Of a DNA stretch of 64,000 nucleotides, positions 46,268 to 55,789 are shown piece by piece; position 1 is the stretch's first letter; each line of letters begins with the position of its first letter. The stretch is from assembly GCF_006715725.1 (NCBI RefSeq), contig NZ_VFNU01000001.1, positions 3,968,001-4,032,000 on the forward strand, given 5' to 3'. The notes under the pieces are model-generated. The model was not told the origin of the DNA, did no database searches, and saw only the letters and a program-made list of their open reading frames with translations. A program made the translations under genes and the position numbers. This DNA is from Nocardioides sp. SLBN-35. Lineage in GTDB: Bacteria > Actinomycetota > Actinomycetes > Propionibacteriales > Nocardioidaceae.

Positions 46268-47392
46268 CTAGCGCAGGCCGGTGTCGCGCTGCAGGGCCAG
46301 CGTGAGCAGTCGGTCGACCAGCTCGCCGTACGACACCCCGGTCGCGGCCCACATCTGCGGGAACATCGACAGCGGCGTGAAGCCGGGCATCGTGTTGAGC
46401 TCGTTGACGACCAGCGAGCCGTCGGGCATCAGGAAGAAGTCGACGCGCGCGAGGCCCTCGCAGCCGACCGCGGTGAACGCGGCCGCGGCCATCGCCCGCA
46501 TCCGCTCCTCGACCCCCTCGGGCAGGATCGCGGGGACGTCGAGCTCGGTGTGCTCCTCGGGGAGGTACTTGGCCTCGAAGTCGTAGAACTCGTGCTCGCC
46601 GGTGATCCGGATCTCCGCGGGCAGGCTGGTCTCGACGCCGCCGTCGAGGGCCTCCAGGACGCCGCACTCGATCTCGCGGGCGCCCTCGGCGGAGACCTCG
46701 ACGAGGACCTTCGGGTCGTGCTCGAGGGCACCGTCGAGCGCCGCGTCGATCTCGTCCGGCTTGTGCGCCTTGGCGATGCCGATGCTGGAGCCGCCGCGGG
46801 CGGGCTTCACGAACAGCGGGTACCCGAGCGCCTCGACGCGGTCGCGGACCGCCTGCGGGTCGGCCTTCCACTCGCGGGCGGTCACCGTCACGCTGGGCAT
46901 CACCGGCAGGCCGGCGTCCTTGAGCACGACCTTCATGAACGCCTTGTCCATGCTGACCGCGGACGCGAGTACGCCGGAGCCGACGTAGCGGACGTCGGAC
47001 ATCTCGAACAGGCCCTGGATGGTGCCGTCCTCGCCCCACGGGCCGTGTAGCAGCGGGAAGACGACATCGACGTCGCCGAGGGCCCGCGGCGTCTCGGCCG
47101 GCTCGCTGACGACGAGCCCGGTGCCGTCGCTGGTGGGGGCGAGCGCGACGGCCGCGCGGTCGCCGTCGACCGACGGCAGCTGGCCGGGGCCGGTGATCCG
47201 GTGCCGCTGCGGGTCGTCGGCCTCCAGCACCCAGCGCCCGTCGGTCGCGATGCCGATGGGGACGACGTCGTACTTCTCGCGGTCGATGGCCTGCAGCACG
47301 CTGCCGGCGGTCACGCACGAGATGGCGTGCTCACTGGAGCGGCCGCCGAAGACGACAGCGACGCGGACACGGCGGCCGGTGGGAGAGCTCAT
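46268..47392 (-). CDS. ddl: D-alanine--D-alanine ligase
   Basis: 374 residues. It joins two D-Ala for peptidoglycan precursors. ATP-grasp motifs are VAVVFGGRSSEHAISC at the N-terminus, HGPWGEDGTIQGLFE, YPLFVKPARGGSSIG, and VDFFLMPDGSLVVNELNTMPG with Mg ligands. The ATG at 47392 has a TAGGGT -10 box 8 bases upstream. It is divergent from the PLP-enzyme gene with only 24 bp between the start codons. Confidence 0.95.
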   Translation of the reverse strand: MSSPTGRRVRVAVVFGGRSSEHAISCVTAGSVLQAIDREKYDVVPIGIATDGRWVLEADDPQRHRITGPGQLPSVDGDRAAVALAPTSDGTGLVVSEPAETPRALGDVDVVFPLLHGPWGEDGTIQGLFEMSDVRYVGSGVLASAVSMDKAFMKVVLKDAGLPVMPSVTVTAREWKADPQAVRDRVEALGYPLFVKPARGGSSIGIAKAHKPDEIDAALDGALEHDPKVLVEVSAEGAREIECGVLEALDGGVETSLPAEIRITGEHEFYDFEAKYLPEEHTELDVPAILPEGVEERMRAMAAAAFTAVGCEGLARVDFFLMPDGSLVVNELNTMPGFTPLSMFPQMWAATGVSYGELVDRLLTLALQRDTGLR

Positions 47393-47400
47393 CGGCGATG

Positions 47401-47410
47401 ACCCTACCTT
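47401..47410. promoter_or_regulatory. Overlapping divergent -10 boxes for ddl and the PLP-enzyme gene
   Basis: The minus-strand TAGGGT (47406-47401) ends 8 bases before the ddl ATG. The plus-strand TACCTT (47405-47410) ends 6 bases before the ATG at 47417. The two hexamers share the base pairs 47405-47406, so both leaderless promoters occupy the same site. Confidence 0.65.
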
Positions 47411-47416
47411 TGGGAC

Positions 47417-48532
47417 ATGTCCGGCCCCGAGTCCGCACCCCGCCCGCCCCGCCAGCTCCACCCCGCGACAGTCGCCGTCACGGCGGGCCGTCCACCGCAC
47501 GAGCCTGACGAGCCGATGAACGTGCCGATCACGATGACGTCGACGTACGGCGCGACCGGCGACCTGGAGTACGGCCGGTACGGCAACCCCACCTGGGCGG
47601 CGTTCGAGGACGCTCTCGGCGCGCTGGAGGGCGGCCGGGCACTGGCGTTCTCGTCGGGCATGGCCGCGGTGACCACGATCCTCGACCTGGTCGGCATCGG
47701 CAGCAGCGTCATCGCGCCGCGGCACGCCTACAACGGCTCGGTGACCGCGCTCGCCGACGCCGAGTCCCGGGGCCGACTGAAGGCGACCCTGGTCGACATC
47801 ACCGACACCGCCGCCGTGATCGCCGCGATGGAGGCCGACGAGGACTGTGGCCTGCTCTGGCTGGAGTCCCCCACCAACCCCGCCCTGGAGATCGCCGACA
47901 TCCCCGCGCTGTCCGCGGCCGCCCACGAGCTCGGCATCCGCGTCGTCGTCGACAACACCTTCGCCACTCCCCTGCTCCAGCAGCCGCTGTCCCTCGGCGC
48001 GGACATCGTCGTGCACTCGGCGACGAAGTACATCGCCGGGCACAGCGACGTGCTCATGGGCGCGATCGTCGTGCCGTCCGAAGGGACCGACGACGAGGTG
48101 TACGGCGCTCTCAAGGGCCGCCGGGACCTGGCGGGCGCCGTACCGGGTCCGTTCGAGGCCTGGCTCGCCCTGCGCGGCCTGCGCACCCTCCACGTCCGCC
48201 TGGAGCGGGCCGCCGCCAACGCCGCAGAGCTGGCCCGCCGCCTCGCCGACCACCCGTCCGTCGAGGAGGTCCGCTACCCGGGCTTCGGCGCGATCGTCGC
48301 ACCCGTGCTGGCCGGTGGCGCCGACGCTGGAGACTTCCTGGTCCGCGCCACCTCGCTGTGGGTGCACACCACCTCCCTCGGTGGCGTCGAGTCGACCTTC
48401 GAGCGCCGGCGCCGGTGGAAGCTCGAGCCGGCGACGATCCCCGAGGGGCTGGTGCGCCTGTCCGTCGGGATCGAGGACGTCGAGGACCTGTGGGCCGACC
48501 TGAAGCAGGCGCTGGACCGCATTAACGCGTGA
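47417..48532 (+). CDS. Cys/Met metabolism PLP-dependent enzyme (cystathionine lyase/synthase type)
   Basis: 371 residues. The PLP lysine is in HSATKYIAGHSD, preceded by VVVDNTFATPLLQQPL; the N-terminus has the conserved YGRYGNPT and SSGMAAV. The family includes cystathionine gamma-synthase, gamma-lyase and beta-lyase; the activity cannot be fixed from sequence alone. The start ATG is next to a TACCTT -10 box, suggesting leaderless expression. It is the only plus-strand gene between ddl and gpsA. Confidence 0.88.
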   Translation: MSGPESAPRPPRQLHPATVAVTAGRPPHEPDEPMNVPITMTSTYGATGDLEYGRYGNPTWAAFEDALGALEGGRALAFSSGMAAVTTILDLVGIGSSVIAPRHAYNGSVTALADAESRGRLKATLVDITDTAAVIAAMEADEDCGLLWLESPTNPALEIADIPALSAAAHELGIRVVVDNTFATPLLQQPLSLGADIVVHSATKYIAGHSDVLMGAIVVPSEGTDDEVYGALKGRRDLAGAVPGPFEAWLALRGLRTLHVRLERAAANAAELARRLADHPSVEEVRYPGFGAIVAPVLAGGADAGDFLVRATSLWVHTTSLGGVESTFERRRRWKLEPATIPEGLVRLSVGIEDVEDLWADLKQALDRINA

Positions 48533-48584
48533 CGCTCACCTCGTCGAGGTCACGCGGGGGCTCGGGCGGATGCGCTTCGTGAGC

Positions 48585-48869
48585 GACTCACGGTGTTGGT
48601 TTGGCGCTCGCTTCGCTCGCGCATGTCGGGCGCCCTTTTGACGCGTGATCTTCCCTCGCTGCGCTCGGTCCAGATCACGCGGGGCGCCCGACGGGATTCA
48701 GCTGAATGAGACTCGCATGTGCACGACGTTCAGCCGAGCCCGTCGCGCCGCCCGCCGTTTCTGGACGGAGGAGCGAGCGAGGAACGAGCGAGCGGGGGAG
48801 GAAGAAACGGCGTTGGCAGGCGGCGCGACATGCGCGAGCGAAGCGAGCGCCAAACAAACACCGTGAGTC
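48585..48869. repeat. 285-bp element bounded by 44-bp inverted repeats
   Basis: The arms 48585-48628 and 48826-48869 are inverted copies that differ at one of 44 positions. The interior contains two further nested stems: 48628-48651 with 48672-48689 (GGGCGCCC plus CGCGTGATCT), and 48743-48762 with 48803-48828 (TCGCGCCGCC and CGCCGTTTCT). No convincing gene lies inside. It could be a MITE-like non-autonomous element or a structured RNA. Confidence 0.85.
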
Positions 48870-48906
48870 CATCACGCAGCGCATCGGGCCGAGACAACCC
48901 GACCAG

Positions 48907-49911
48907 TCAGGACAACTCAGCCTTGGTGTCACGAGAGATGAACGCGTCCATCAGCTGCGACGTGGTGAGCCGCCCCTGCACCACCTCATCGACCGCGTCC
49001 ACGATCGGGGCGTCGACACCTGAGCGCGCGGCGAGCGCGCGCAGCGAGGAGCAGGACTTGGCGCCCTCGGCGACCTGGCGGGTCGAGGCGTAGATCTCCT
49101 CGACGCTCATGCCCTGGCCGAGCTTCTCGCCGAAGGTGCGGTTGCGCGAGAGCGGCGAGGAGCAGGTGGCGACGAGGTCGCCGAGGCCGGCGAGGCCCAT
49201 CAGGGTGAGCGGGTTGGCGCCGAGGTTCATCGCGAGGCGGGCGGTCTCGGCGAGGCCACGGGTGATGAGCGAGGCGGTGGTGTTGTCGCCGAAGCCCTGG
49301 CCGACGGCCATGCCGACGCAGAGGGCGACGACGTTCTTGTAGGCGCCGCCGTACTCGCAGCCGAGGACGTCGACGCTGGTGTAGGGCCGGAACGCCGGCG
49401 AGTGGAGCCGGTTCTGGAGCATGGTCGCGACGTCCTCGTCGGCGCAGGCGACGACGGACGCGGCGGGCTCGCGGCGGGCGATCTCGCGGGCCAGGTTGGG
49501 TCCGCTGACGACGGCGATCCGGCTGGCGCCGATGTCGCCGACCTCCGCGATCACCTCCGACATCCGCTTGAGGGTGCCGAGCTCGACGCCCTTCATCAAG
49601 GAGACGAGGACGGCGTCGTCCTCGACGTACGGGAGGAAGGTCGGCAGGTTGTCGCGCAGCGACTGCGAGGGTACGGCGAGCACGACGACATCGGCACCGG
49701 CGAGCGCCTGCTCGGGGTCGTGGGTCGCGGTGATCCGCCGCGGCAGCTCGATGCCGGAGAGGTAGTCGACGTTCTCGTGGCGCTCGTTGATGGAGGCCGC
49801 GACCTCCTCGCGGCGGGCCCAGATGCACACGTCGTTGCCGGCGTCGGCCAGCACGATCGAGAACGCCGTCCCCCAGGAGCCGGCGCCGAGCACCGCGATC
49901 TTGTTGCCCAT
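48907..49911 (-). CDS. gpsA: Glycerol-3-phosphate dehydrogenase [NAD(P)+]
   Basis: 334 residues. It makes sn-glycerol 3-phosphate for phospholipids. NAD(P)-binding motif KIAVLGAGSWGTAFS, second motif VSLMKGVELGT, and catalytic Lys in EYGGAYKNVVALCVGMA are present. The ATG shares a base with the plsC stop (TGATG), so the two phospholipid genes are coupled. Confidence 0.97.
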   Translation of the reverse strand: MGNKIAVLGAGSWGTAFSIVLADAGNDVCIWARREEVAASINERHENVDYLSGIELPRRITATHDPEQALAGADVVVLAVPSQSLRDNLPTFLPYVEDDAVLVSLMKGVELGTLKRMSEVIAEVGDIGASRIAVVSGPNLAREIARREPAASVVACADEDVATMLQNRLHSPAFRPYTSVDVLGCEYGGAYKNVVALCVGMAVGQGFGDNTTASLITRGLAETARLAMNLGANPLTLMGLAGLGDLVATCSSPLSRNRTFGEKLGQGMSVEEIYASTRQVAEGAKSCSSLRALAARSGVDAPIVDAVDEVVQGRLTTSQLMDAFISRDTKAELS

Positions 49912-50663
49912 CAGCTCGCCGCCTTCTTGTTCTTCTTGAACCTGTCGCCGTGCACGGCCATGTCGTAGCGCTCGGGCGGCGCGGTCTCGCCGCGCACCAG
50001 CTCCAGCTCGTGGGTGATCGCCGCCATGATGCGGGCTGTCGCCTCGTTGACGACCGCGCTGGTGCGCTCCTTCGCGCGCAGGTCGTCGAGCACGACGGGC
50101 GCTCCGACGCGCATCACGACCTCGTGACGAGGGACGAGATGGGGACGCTTGGTGTACGGCGCCAGGATCTCGTGGGCGCCCCACTGCCCGACCGGGATGA
50201 CCGGGCAGCCGGTCTCGAGGGCGATCCGCGCGGCGCCGGACTTCCCCTTCATCGGCCACATGTCGGGGTCGCGCGTGATCGTGGCCTCGGGGTAGATCAC
50301 GACGCACTGGCCGTCGCGCACGGCGTCGACCGCCGCGGCGTACGCACCGACGGCGTCCTTCGTCTCGCGCCGCACGGGGATCTGGCCGGCGCTGCGCAGG
50401 AAGAAGCCGAGCGCCTTGTTGTCGAACAGGCCGGACTTGGCGAGGTAGCGCGGCTTGTAGCCGTGGTCGTAGACGAGGTGCGCGGCAGTGAGCGGGTCGA
50501 CGTGGGAGATGTGGTTGAGCGCGATGATGAATCCGCCGCTCTCGGGGATGTTCTCGCCGCCGATCCACCGGCGCCGCGTGGTGGCCAGGAGCGTGGGCTT
50601 GATGATGGGTACGGCGATGTTGAAGGCCCAGCCCCGCTTCTCCTGCAGCTTCCGCACGCTCAC
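49911..50663 (-). CDS. plsC: 1-acylglycerol-3-phosphate O-acyltransferase
   Basis: 250 residues. The acyltransferase motif I is NHISHVD (HX4D) and motif III is YPEATITRDP, a variant of FPEGT. It acylates lysophosphatidate. A GTG start (MSVRKLQ) is preceded by a TAACCT -10 box 8 bases away, so the mRNA is probably leaderless. It is coupled to gpsA. Confidence 0.93.
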   Translation of the reverse strand: MSVRKLQEKRGWAFNIAVPIIKPTLLATTRRRWIGGENIPESGGFIIALNHISHVDPLTAAHLVYDHGYKPRYLAKSGLFDNKALGFFLRSAGQIPVRRETKDAVGAYAAAVDAVRDGQCVVIYPEATITRDPDMWPMKGKSGAARIALETGCPVIPVGQWGAHEILAPYTKRPHLVPRHEVVMRVGAPVVLDDLRAKERTSAVVNEATARIMAAITHELELVRGETAPPERYDMAVHGDRFKKNKKAAS

Positions 50664-50671
50664 GAGAATGC

Positions 50672-50677
50672 AGGTTA
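50672..50677 (-). promoter_or_regulatory. -10 box for leaderless plsC-gpsA
   Basis: TAACCT on the minus strand ends eight bases before the plsC GTG. Confidence 0.5.
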
Positions 50678-50731
50678 CCGGTCAGTGACACCGGCCACGG
50701 CCGGGCACGACCCACCTGTCAGGATTCAGGG

Positions 50732-51382
50732 GTGTTCACCCGTCCGGGCTCCTTCGCCGTGCTGCTTCCGGTGAAGTCCCCGGGCACCGGGAAGTCCCGG
50801 CTCTCGGCCCTGCGCGACGCCGACCGGGCGCGGCTGGCGGCGGCCTTCGCGACCGACGTGGTCGACGCGTGCCTGAGCACCGACGGCGTGGCCGGAGTGC
50901 TGGTCGTCAGTGACGACGCCGCTTTCGCCGCCACGCTCGCCGCACGGGGCGCGGCCACCTGCCCCGATCCGGGCGGCGGCCTCAATGCGGCGTTGCGGCA
51001 CGCGGCTGCCCACCTGCACGACCGGCGCCCCGACCTGCGGCCGGTCGCGCTGTGCGGCGACCTGCCATCACTCCTCGCTGCCGATCTCGCGGCGGCGCTC
51101 GCCGATGCGGCGTCCGACCCCGGGCCGTGCTTCGTCCGCGACGCCGACGCGACCGGAACCACGCTCTACTGCGCGGCGTATGACGACTTCGAGCCGCGCT
51201 TCGGAGCGGGATCGGCCGCTGCCCATGCGGCTTCCGGAGCGCGGGCGCTGGCCGGCGAGCTGGCGTCCCTGCGCCGCGACGTCGACGACGTCGACAGCCT
51301 GGCCGGCGCGATCGCGCTCGGGGTCGGGGACTCCTCGGCCGCGGTGCTGCGCGCGATCGGCCTGCTCCCACGGGGGTCCTGA
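50732..51382 (+). CDS. cofC: 2-phospholactate/PEP guanylyltransferase (CofC/FbiD)
   Basis: 216 residues. It activates phosphoenolpyruvate or 2-phospholactate with GTP in coenzyme F420 synthesis. The N-terminal LLPVKSPGTGKSRL and the central GDLPSL match the nucleotidyltransferase core. The start is a GTG; a weak CAGGAT -10 lies six bases upstream. It is divergent from plsC and converges on the HU gene across a shared terminator. Confidence 0.88.
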   Translation: MFTRPGSFAVLLPVKSPGTGKSRLSALRDADRARLAAAFATDVVDACLSTDGVAGVLVVSDDAAFAATLAARGAATCPDPGGGLNAALRHAAAHLHDRRPDLRPVALCGDLPSLLAADLAAALADAASDPGPCFVRDADATGTTLYCAAYDDFEPRFGAGSAAAHAASGARALAGELASLRRDVDDVDSLAGAIALGVGDSSAAVLRAIGLLPRGS

Positions 51383-51387
51383 GACGA

Positions 51388-51425
51388 CGAACGGGCCGCA
51401 CTCCGTGAGGAGTACGGCCCGTTCG
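51388..51425. terminator. Bidirectional hairpin between cofC and the HU gene
   Basis: Arms CGAACGGGCC and GGCCCGTTCG (51388-51397 with 51416-51425), extended by ACTCC/GGAGT around a four-base loop. It is placed between convergent genes and can serve both. Confidence 0.8.
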
Positions 51426-51445
51426 GGGTGATCGGGAAGGAGGCG

Positions 51446-52045
51446 TCAGGCCTTCTTCGCGGTCTTCTTGGCGGGAGCCTTCTTGGCAGGAGCCTTCTTG
51501 GCCGGGGCCTTCTTGGCCGGAGCCGCCTTCTTCGCGGCGGGAGCCTTCTTGGCGGGGGCCTTCTTGGCCGGAGCCGCCTTCTTCGCGGCCGGAGCCTTCT
51601 TGGCAGGCGCCTTCTTCGCCGGAGCCGCCTTCTTGGCCGGAGCCGCCTTCTTCGCGGTGGCGGCGGCCTTCTTGGCCGGCGCAGCGGCCTTCTTGACCGC
51701 GGCGGTCGCGGCCTTCTTGGCCGGAGCAGCGGCCTTCTTGGCCGGCTTCGGCAGCGGGGCCAGCTTCTTGGCACCGGAGACGACGTTCTTCAGGTCAGCG
51801 CCGGCGCTGAACTTCGGAACGGCCTTCTTCTTGGTCTTCACGCGCTCGCCGGTCTGCGGGTTGCGGACCCAACGGGCGTTGCGGACGGCCTTCTCGAACG
51901 AGCCGAAGCCGGTGATGGCGACCTTCTCGCCCTTGGCGACCTGACGGGTGATCGTGTCGAGAACCGCGTCGAGGGCGTGGGCCGCGTCCTTGCGGCTTCC
52001 TTCGAAGCGGTCGGCCAGCGCGTCGATCAACTGAGACTTGTTCAC
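51446..52045 (-). CDS. HU-family nucleoid protein with a lysine/alanine-rich tail
   Basis: 199 residues. Residues 1-90 are HU (MNKSQLIDALADRFEG, GFGSFEKAVRNARWVRNPQTGE). The remaining ~105 residues consist of PAKKA, APAKKA and related repeats like histone H1, as in actinobacterial HupB. It binds DNA and probably compacts the nucleoid. Start is GTG after a GGAAGG region. A strong housekeeping promoter lies about 90 bp upstream. Confidence 0.95.
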   Translation of the reverse strand: MNKSQLIDALADRFEGSRKDAAHALDAVLDTITRQVAKGEKVAITGFGSFEKAVRNARWVRNPQTGERVKTKKKAVPKFSAGADLKNVVSGAKKLAPLPKPAKKAAAPAKKAATAAVKKAAAPAKKAAATAKKAAPAKKAAPAKKAPAKKAPAAKKAAPAKKAPAKKAPAAKKAAPAKKAPAKKAPAKKAPAKKTAKKA

Positions 52046-52126
52046 TACCTGTCCTTCCGAAACGCCGCGCTGGGCGTCCCTTGGGCTGATGCGGCCGAGC
52101 CCTCGCCCAGCCGTCCTTTCATGGGA

Positions 52127-52155
52127 ACGCTAGGCACTAGTAGGCACACTCACAA
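52127..52155 (-). promoter_or_regulatory. Promoter of the HU gene
   Basis: Read on the minus strand: TTGTGA (52155-52150), 17 bp, TAGCGT (52132-52127). Both boxes and spacing match a housekeeping sigma promoter. The region upstream is unusually AT-rich for this genome, with a run of six A's around 52181. Confidence 0.75.
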
Positions 52156-52273
52156 TCACCACGCCGAAGTTGGTACGTCTTTTTTCGCGATTTCAGCGCT
52201 ATTTCGGCTGTTTCGGGCCCTATTTCGCCCCTGAGCGCCTCTCGGCGGCCATCGCGACGAATGCGGGAAAGCC

Positions 52274-52310
52274 GACGGGCCGACCCGCGAAAGTCGCGGA
52301 TCGGCCCGTC
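52274..52310 (-). terminator. Terminator hairpin after leuD
   Basis: A long GC-rich stem-loop, near-perfect across 17 bp per arm, 24 bp after the leuD stop. Confidence 0.75.
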
Positions 52311-52333
52311 GTAGAGCGGTTTTCAGCGTGTTC

Positions 52334-52927
52334 TCAGGCGTGCTGGGTGACCGGCTTCCAGCTCGGTCGGCCACTCTCGTACGCCGCGATGTCGGCCTCG
52401 TTGCCCAGCGTGATGCCGATGTCGTCGAGTCCGTTGAGCAGGCGGTGGCGCGTGTAGTCGTCGATGTCGAACGGCGCGACGAGGTCGCCGCAGGTCACCG
52501 TGCGGGACTCGAGGTCGACGGTGATCTGAGTGGTCGGGTCGGCCTCGATCGCCGCCCACAGCTGCTCGATGACGTCCTGCTCGACGGGGACGGACAGCAG
52601 TCCGGCCTTGCCCGAGTTGCCGCGGAAGATGTCGGCGAAGCGGCTCGAGAGGACGACCTTGAAGCCGTAGTCCATGAGCGCCCAGACGGCGTGCTCGCGC
52701 GACGACCCGGTGCCGAAGTCGGGACCGGCGACGAGGATCGAGACGCCCTGGTACTCGGGCTTGTTGGCCACGAACTCCGGGTCGTTGCGCCAGGCGGCGA
52801 ACAGGCCGTCCTCGAAGCCGGTGCGGGTCACGCGCTTGAGGTAGACCGCCGGGATGATCTGGTCGGTGTCGACGTTGCTGCGGCGCAGCGGGAGCGCCGT
52901 ACCGGTGTGGGAGGTGAACTTCTCCAT
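52334..52927 (-). CDS. leuD: 3-isopropylmalate dehydratase small subunit
   Basis: 197 residues. With LeuC it isomerises 2- to 3-isopropylmalate in leucine synthesis. LRRSNVDTDQIIPAVYLK and GPDFGTGSSREHAVWAL are diagnostic. It follows leuC by 15 bp. Confidence 0.97.
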   Translation of the reverse strand: MEKFTSHTGTALPLRRSNVDTDQIIPAVYLKRVTRTGFEDGLFAAWRNDPEFVANKPEYQGVSILVAGPDFGTGSSREHAVWALMDYGFKVVLSSRFADIFRGNSGKAGLLSVPVEQDVIEQLWAAIEADPTTQITVDLESRTVTCGDLVAPFDIDDYTRHRLLNGLDDIGITLGNEADIAAYESGRPSWKPVTQHA

Positions 52928-52942
52928 GTCGCTGTCTCCTTC

Positions 52943-54355
<1,413 letters not shown>

Positions 54356-54440
54356 GACTCGCTCCTCCTCGTTCGGGTCGTCGACGCGCCTGTGCTGTCG
54401 ACCGTGATCCAGCGTACTCTTGCATCCCAGGATCCGAGAC

Positions 54441-54452
54441 GGCAGTATTGCC
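54441..54452. promoter_or_regulatory. Palindrome in the leuC/iclR divergent region
   Basis: GGCAGTATTGCC has inverted GGCA/TGCC arms around a four-base centre. It lies two bases before the iclR ATG and also contains -10-like AT-rich bases. It is a reasonable autoregulatory site for the IclR protein, by analogy with NdgR/LtbR, but this is inference. Confidence 0.45.
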
Positions 54453-54454
54453 AT

Positions 54455-55177
54455 ATGGACAACTCGAGCGGCGTCGGCGTTCTCGACAAGGCGGCCCTGG
54501 TGCTCACCGCACTGGAGTCCGGCCCGGCCACCCTGGCGGGTCTGGTGGCAGGCACGGGCCTGGCCCGGCCGACGGCTCACCGACTGGCGGTCGCCCTCGA
54601 GCACCACCGCCTCGTGGCTCGCGACATGCAGGGCCGCTTCGTGCTCGGCCCGCGCCTCGCGGAGCTCTCCGCGGCAGCCGGTGAGGACCGGCTGCTCGCC
54701 ACCGCCGGCCCCGTCCTCGCGCGACTGCGCGACATAACCGGCGAGTCCGCCCAGCTGTGGCGGCGCCAGGGCGACCACCGTGTGTGCGTCGCCGCCGCCG
54801 AGCGCCCCTCCGGCCTGCGCGACACCATTCCGATCGGCTCCCAGCTGACCATGCGCGCCGGCTCCGCCGCGCAGGTACTGCTCGCTTGGGACGACCCGGA
54901 GCGCATCCACCGCGGCCTGCAGAACTCCGCGTTCTCGGCGGCCGAGCTGTCCGCGATCCGCCGCCGTGGCTGGGCGCAGTCGGTCGGCGAGCGCGAGCAG
55001 GGCGTGGCCTCGGTGTCCGCCCCCGTCCGCTCCCCCGGCGGCAAGGTGATCGCCGCCGTGTCGGTCTCCGGCCCGCTCGAGCGCCTGTCCCGCCAGCCCG
55101 GCCGGATGCACGCACCTGCGGTGCTCGCCGCCGCCGAGCGGCTGTCCGAGTCGCTGCGGCGCGCTGCGGCGGAGTAA
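54455..55177 (+). CDS. IclR-family regulator of leuCD (NdgR/LtbR type)
   Basis: 240 residues. The N-terminal winged helix is VLDKAALVLTALESGPATLA... followed by GLARPTAHRLAVALEHHRLV; the C-terminal IclR effector domain begins about residue 75. The length and divergent position next to leuC match NdgR (Streptomyces) and LtbR (Corynebacterium), which control leucine and other amino-acid genes. It starts two bases after a palindrome. Confidence 0.9.
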   Translation: MDNSSGVGVLDKAALVLTALESGPATLAGLVAGTGLARPTAHRLAVALEHHRLVARDMQGRFVLGPRLAELSAAAGEDRLLATAGPVLARLRDITGESAQLWRRQGDHRVCVAAAERPSGLRDTIPIGSQLTMRAGSAAQVLLAWDDPERIHRGLQNSAFSAAELSAIRRRGWAQSVGEREQGVASVSAPVRSPGGKVIAAVSVSGPLERLSRQPGRMHAPAVLAAAERLSESLRRAAAE

Positions 55178-55248
55178 CTCCAGCCCCAGGAGCATCGGCC
55201 GGGACGACGAAACTCGCGCCTGGACGACGAAGCTTCCTCGTCCAAGCA

Positions 55249-55278
55249 CCAGTTTCACCGGCCGGCCGGTGAAACTGG
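55249..55278. repeat. 30-bp perfect palindrome between iclR and ogt
   Basis: CCAGTTTCACCGGCC followed directly by its reverse complement. It lies between convergent genes and can act as a bidirectional terminator. Just to its left is a near-palindrome centred on GAAGCTTC (55221-55244) and a duplicated GGACGACGAA. Confidence 0.8.
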
Positions 55279-55291
55279 CGCGCCGCTCCCG

Positions 55292-55789
55292 CTAGAACAG
55301 GGCGGCATCCTCGTCGCGCTCGAGGTCGAGCAGGAGCTGCTTGCGCTCCAGTCCCCCGGCGTAACCCGTGAGGGTCCCGTTGGCGCCGATCACCCGGTGG
55401 CACGGGATCACGATCGGGATCGGGTTCGCTCCGTTGGCGGTGCCGACGGCACGGGAGGCGGCATTGGTCTTGCCGAGACGTGCCGCGATCTCACCGTACG
55501 ACGCGGTCTCGCCGTACCCGATGCCGAGCAGCTGTGCCCACACGGAGCGCTGCCACGCGCTGCCCGCGGGCGCGAGTGGCAGGTCGAACTCGGTGCGGTC
55601 GCCGGCGAAGTACTCGTCGAGCTGCAGCGCGGCGGCCACCAGCACTGGGTGGTCGGCACCCTCGGCGCCGAGGGGGCGGACGCCGTCGCGGAACGGCGAG
55701 AACTCGATCGCGGTGATCGCGCCACCCTGTTCGACGAGGCGCAGGGGGCCGATGGGCGATTCGATGACGGTCCACATGGCAGTGCTCAT
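55292..55789 (-). CDS. ogt: Methylated-DNA--protein-cysteine methyltransferase
   Basis: 165 residues. It repairs O6-methylguanine by transferring the methyl to its own cysteine in the PCHRV motif; RAVGTANGANP and GYAGGLERK flank the active site. The ATG overlaps the stop of the ada-alkA gene (ATGA), so both repair enzymes are made together. Confidence 0.96.
   Translation of the reverse strand: MSTAMWTVIESPIGPLRLVEQGGAITAIEFSPFRDGVRPLGAEGADHPVLVAAALQLDEYFAGDRTEFDLPLAPAGSAWQRSVWAQLLGIGYGETASYGEIAARLGKTNAASRAVGTANGANPIPIVIPCHRVIGANGTLTGYAGGLERKQLLLDLERDEDAALF

Noticed and set aside
51468..51740. DNA tandem repeats in the HU gene
   Set aside because: They reflect the repeated Pro-Ala-Lys-Lys-Ala codons of the protein tail rather than a separate element.
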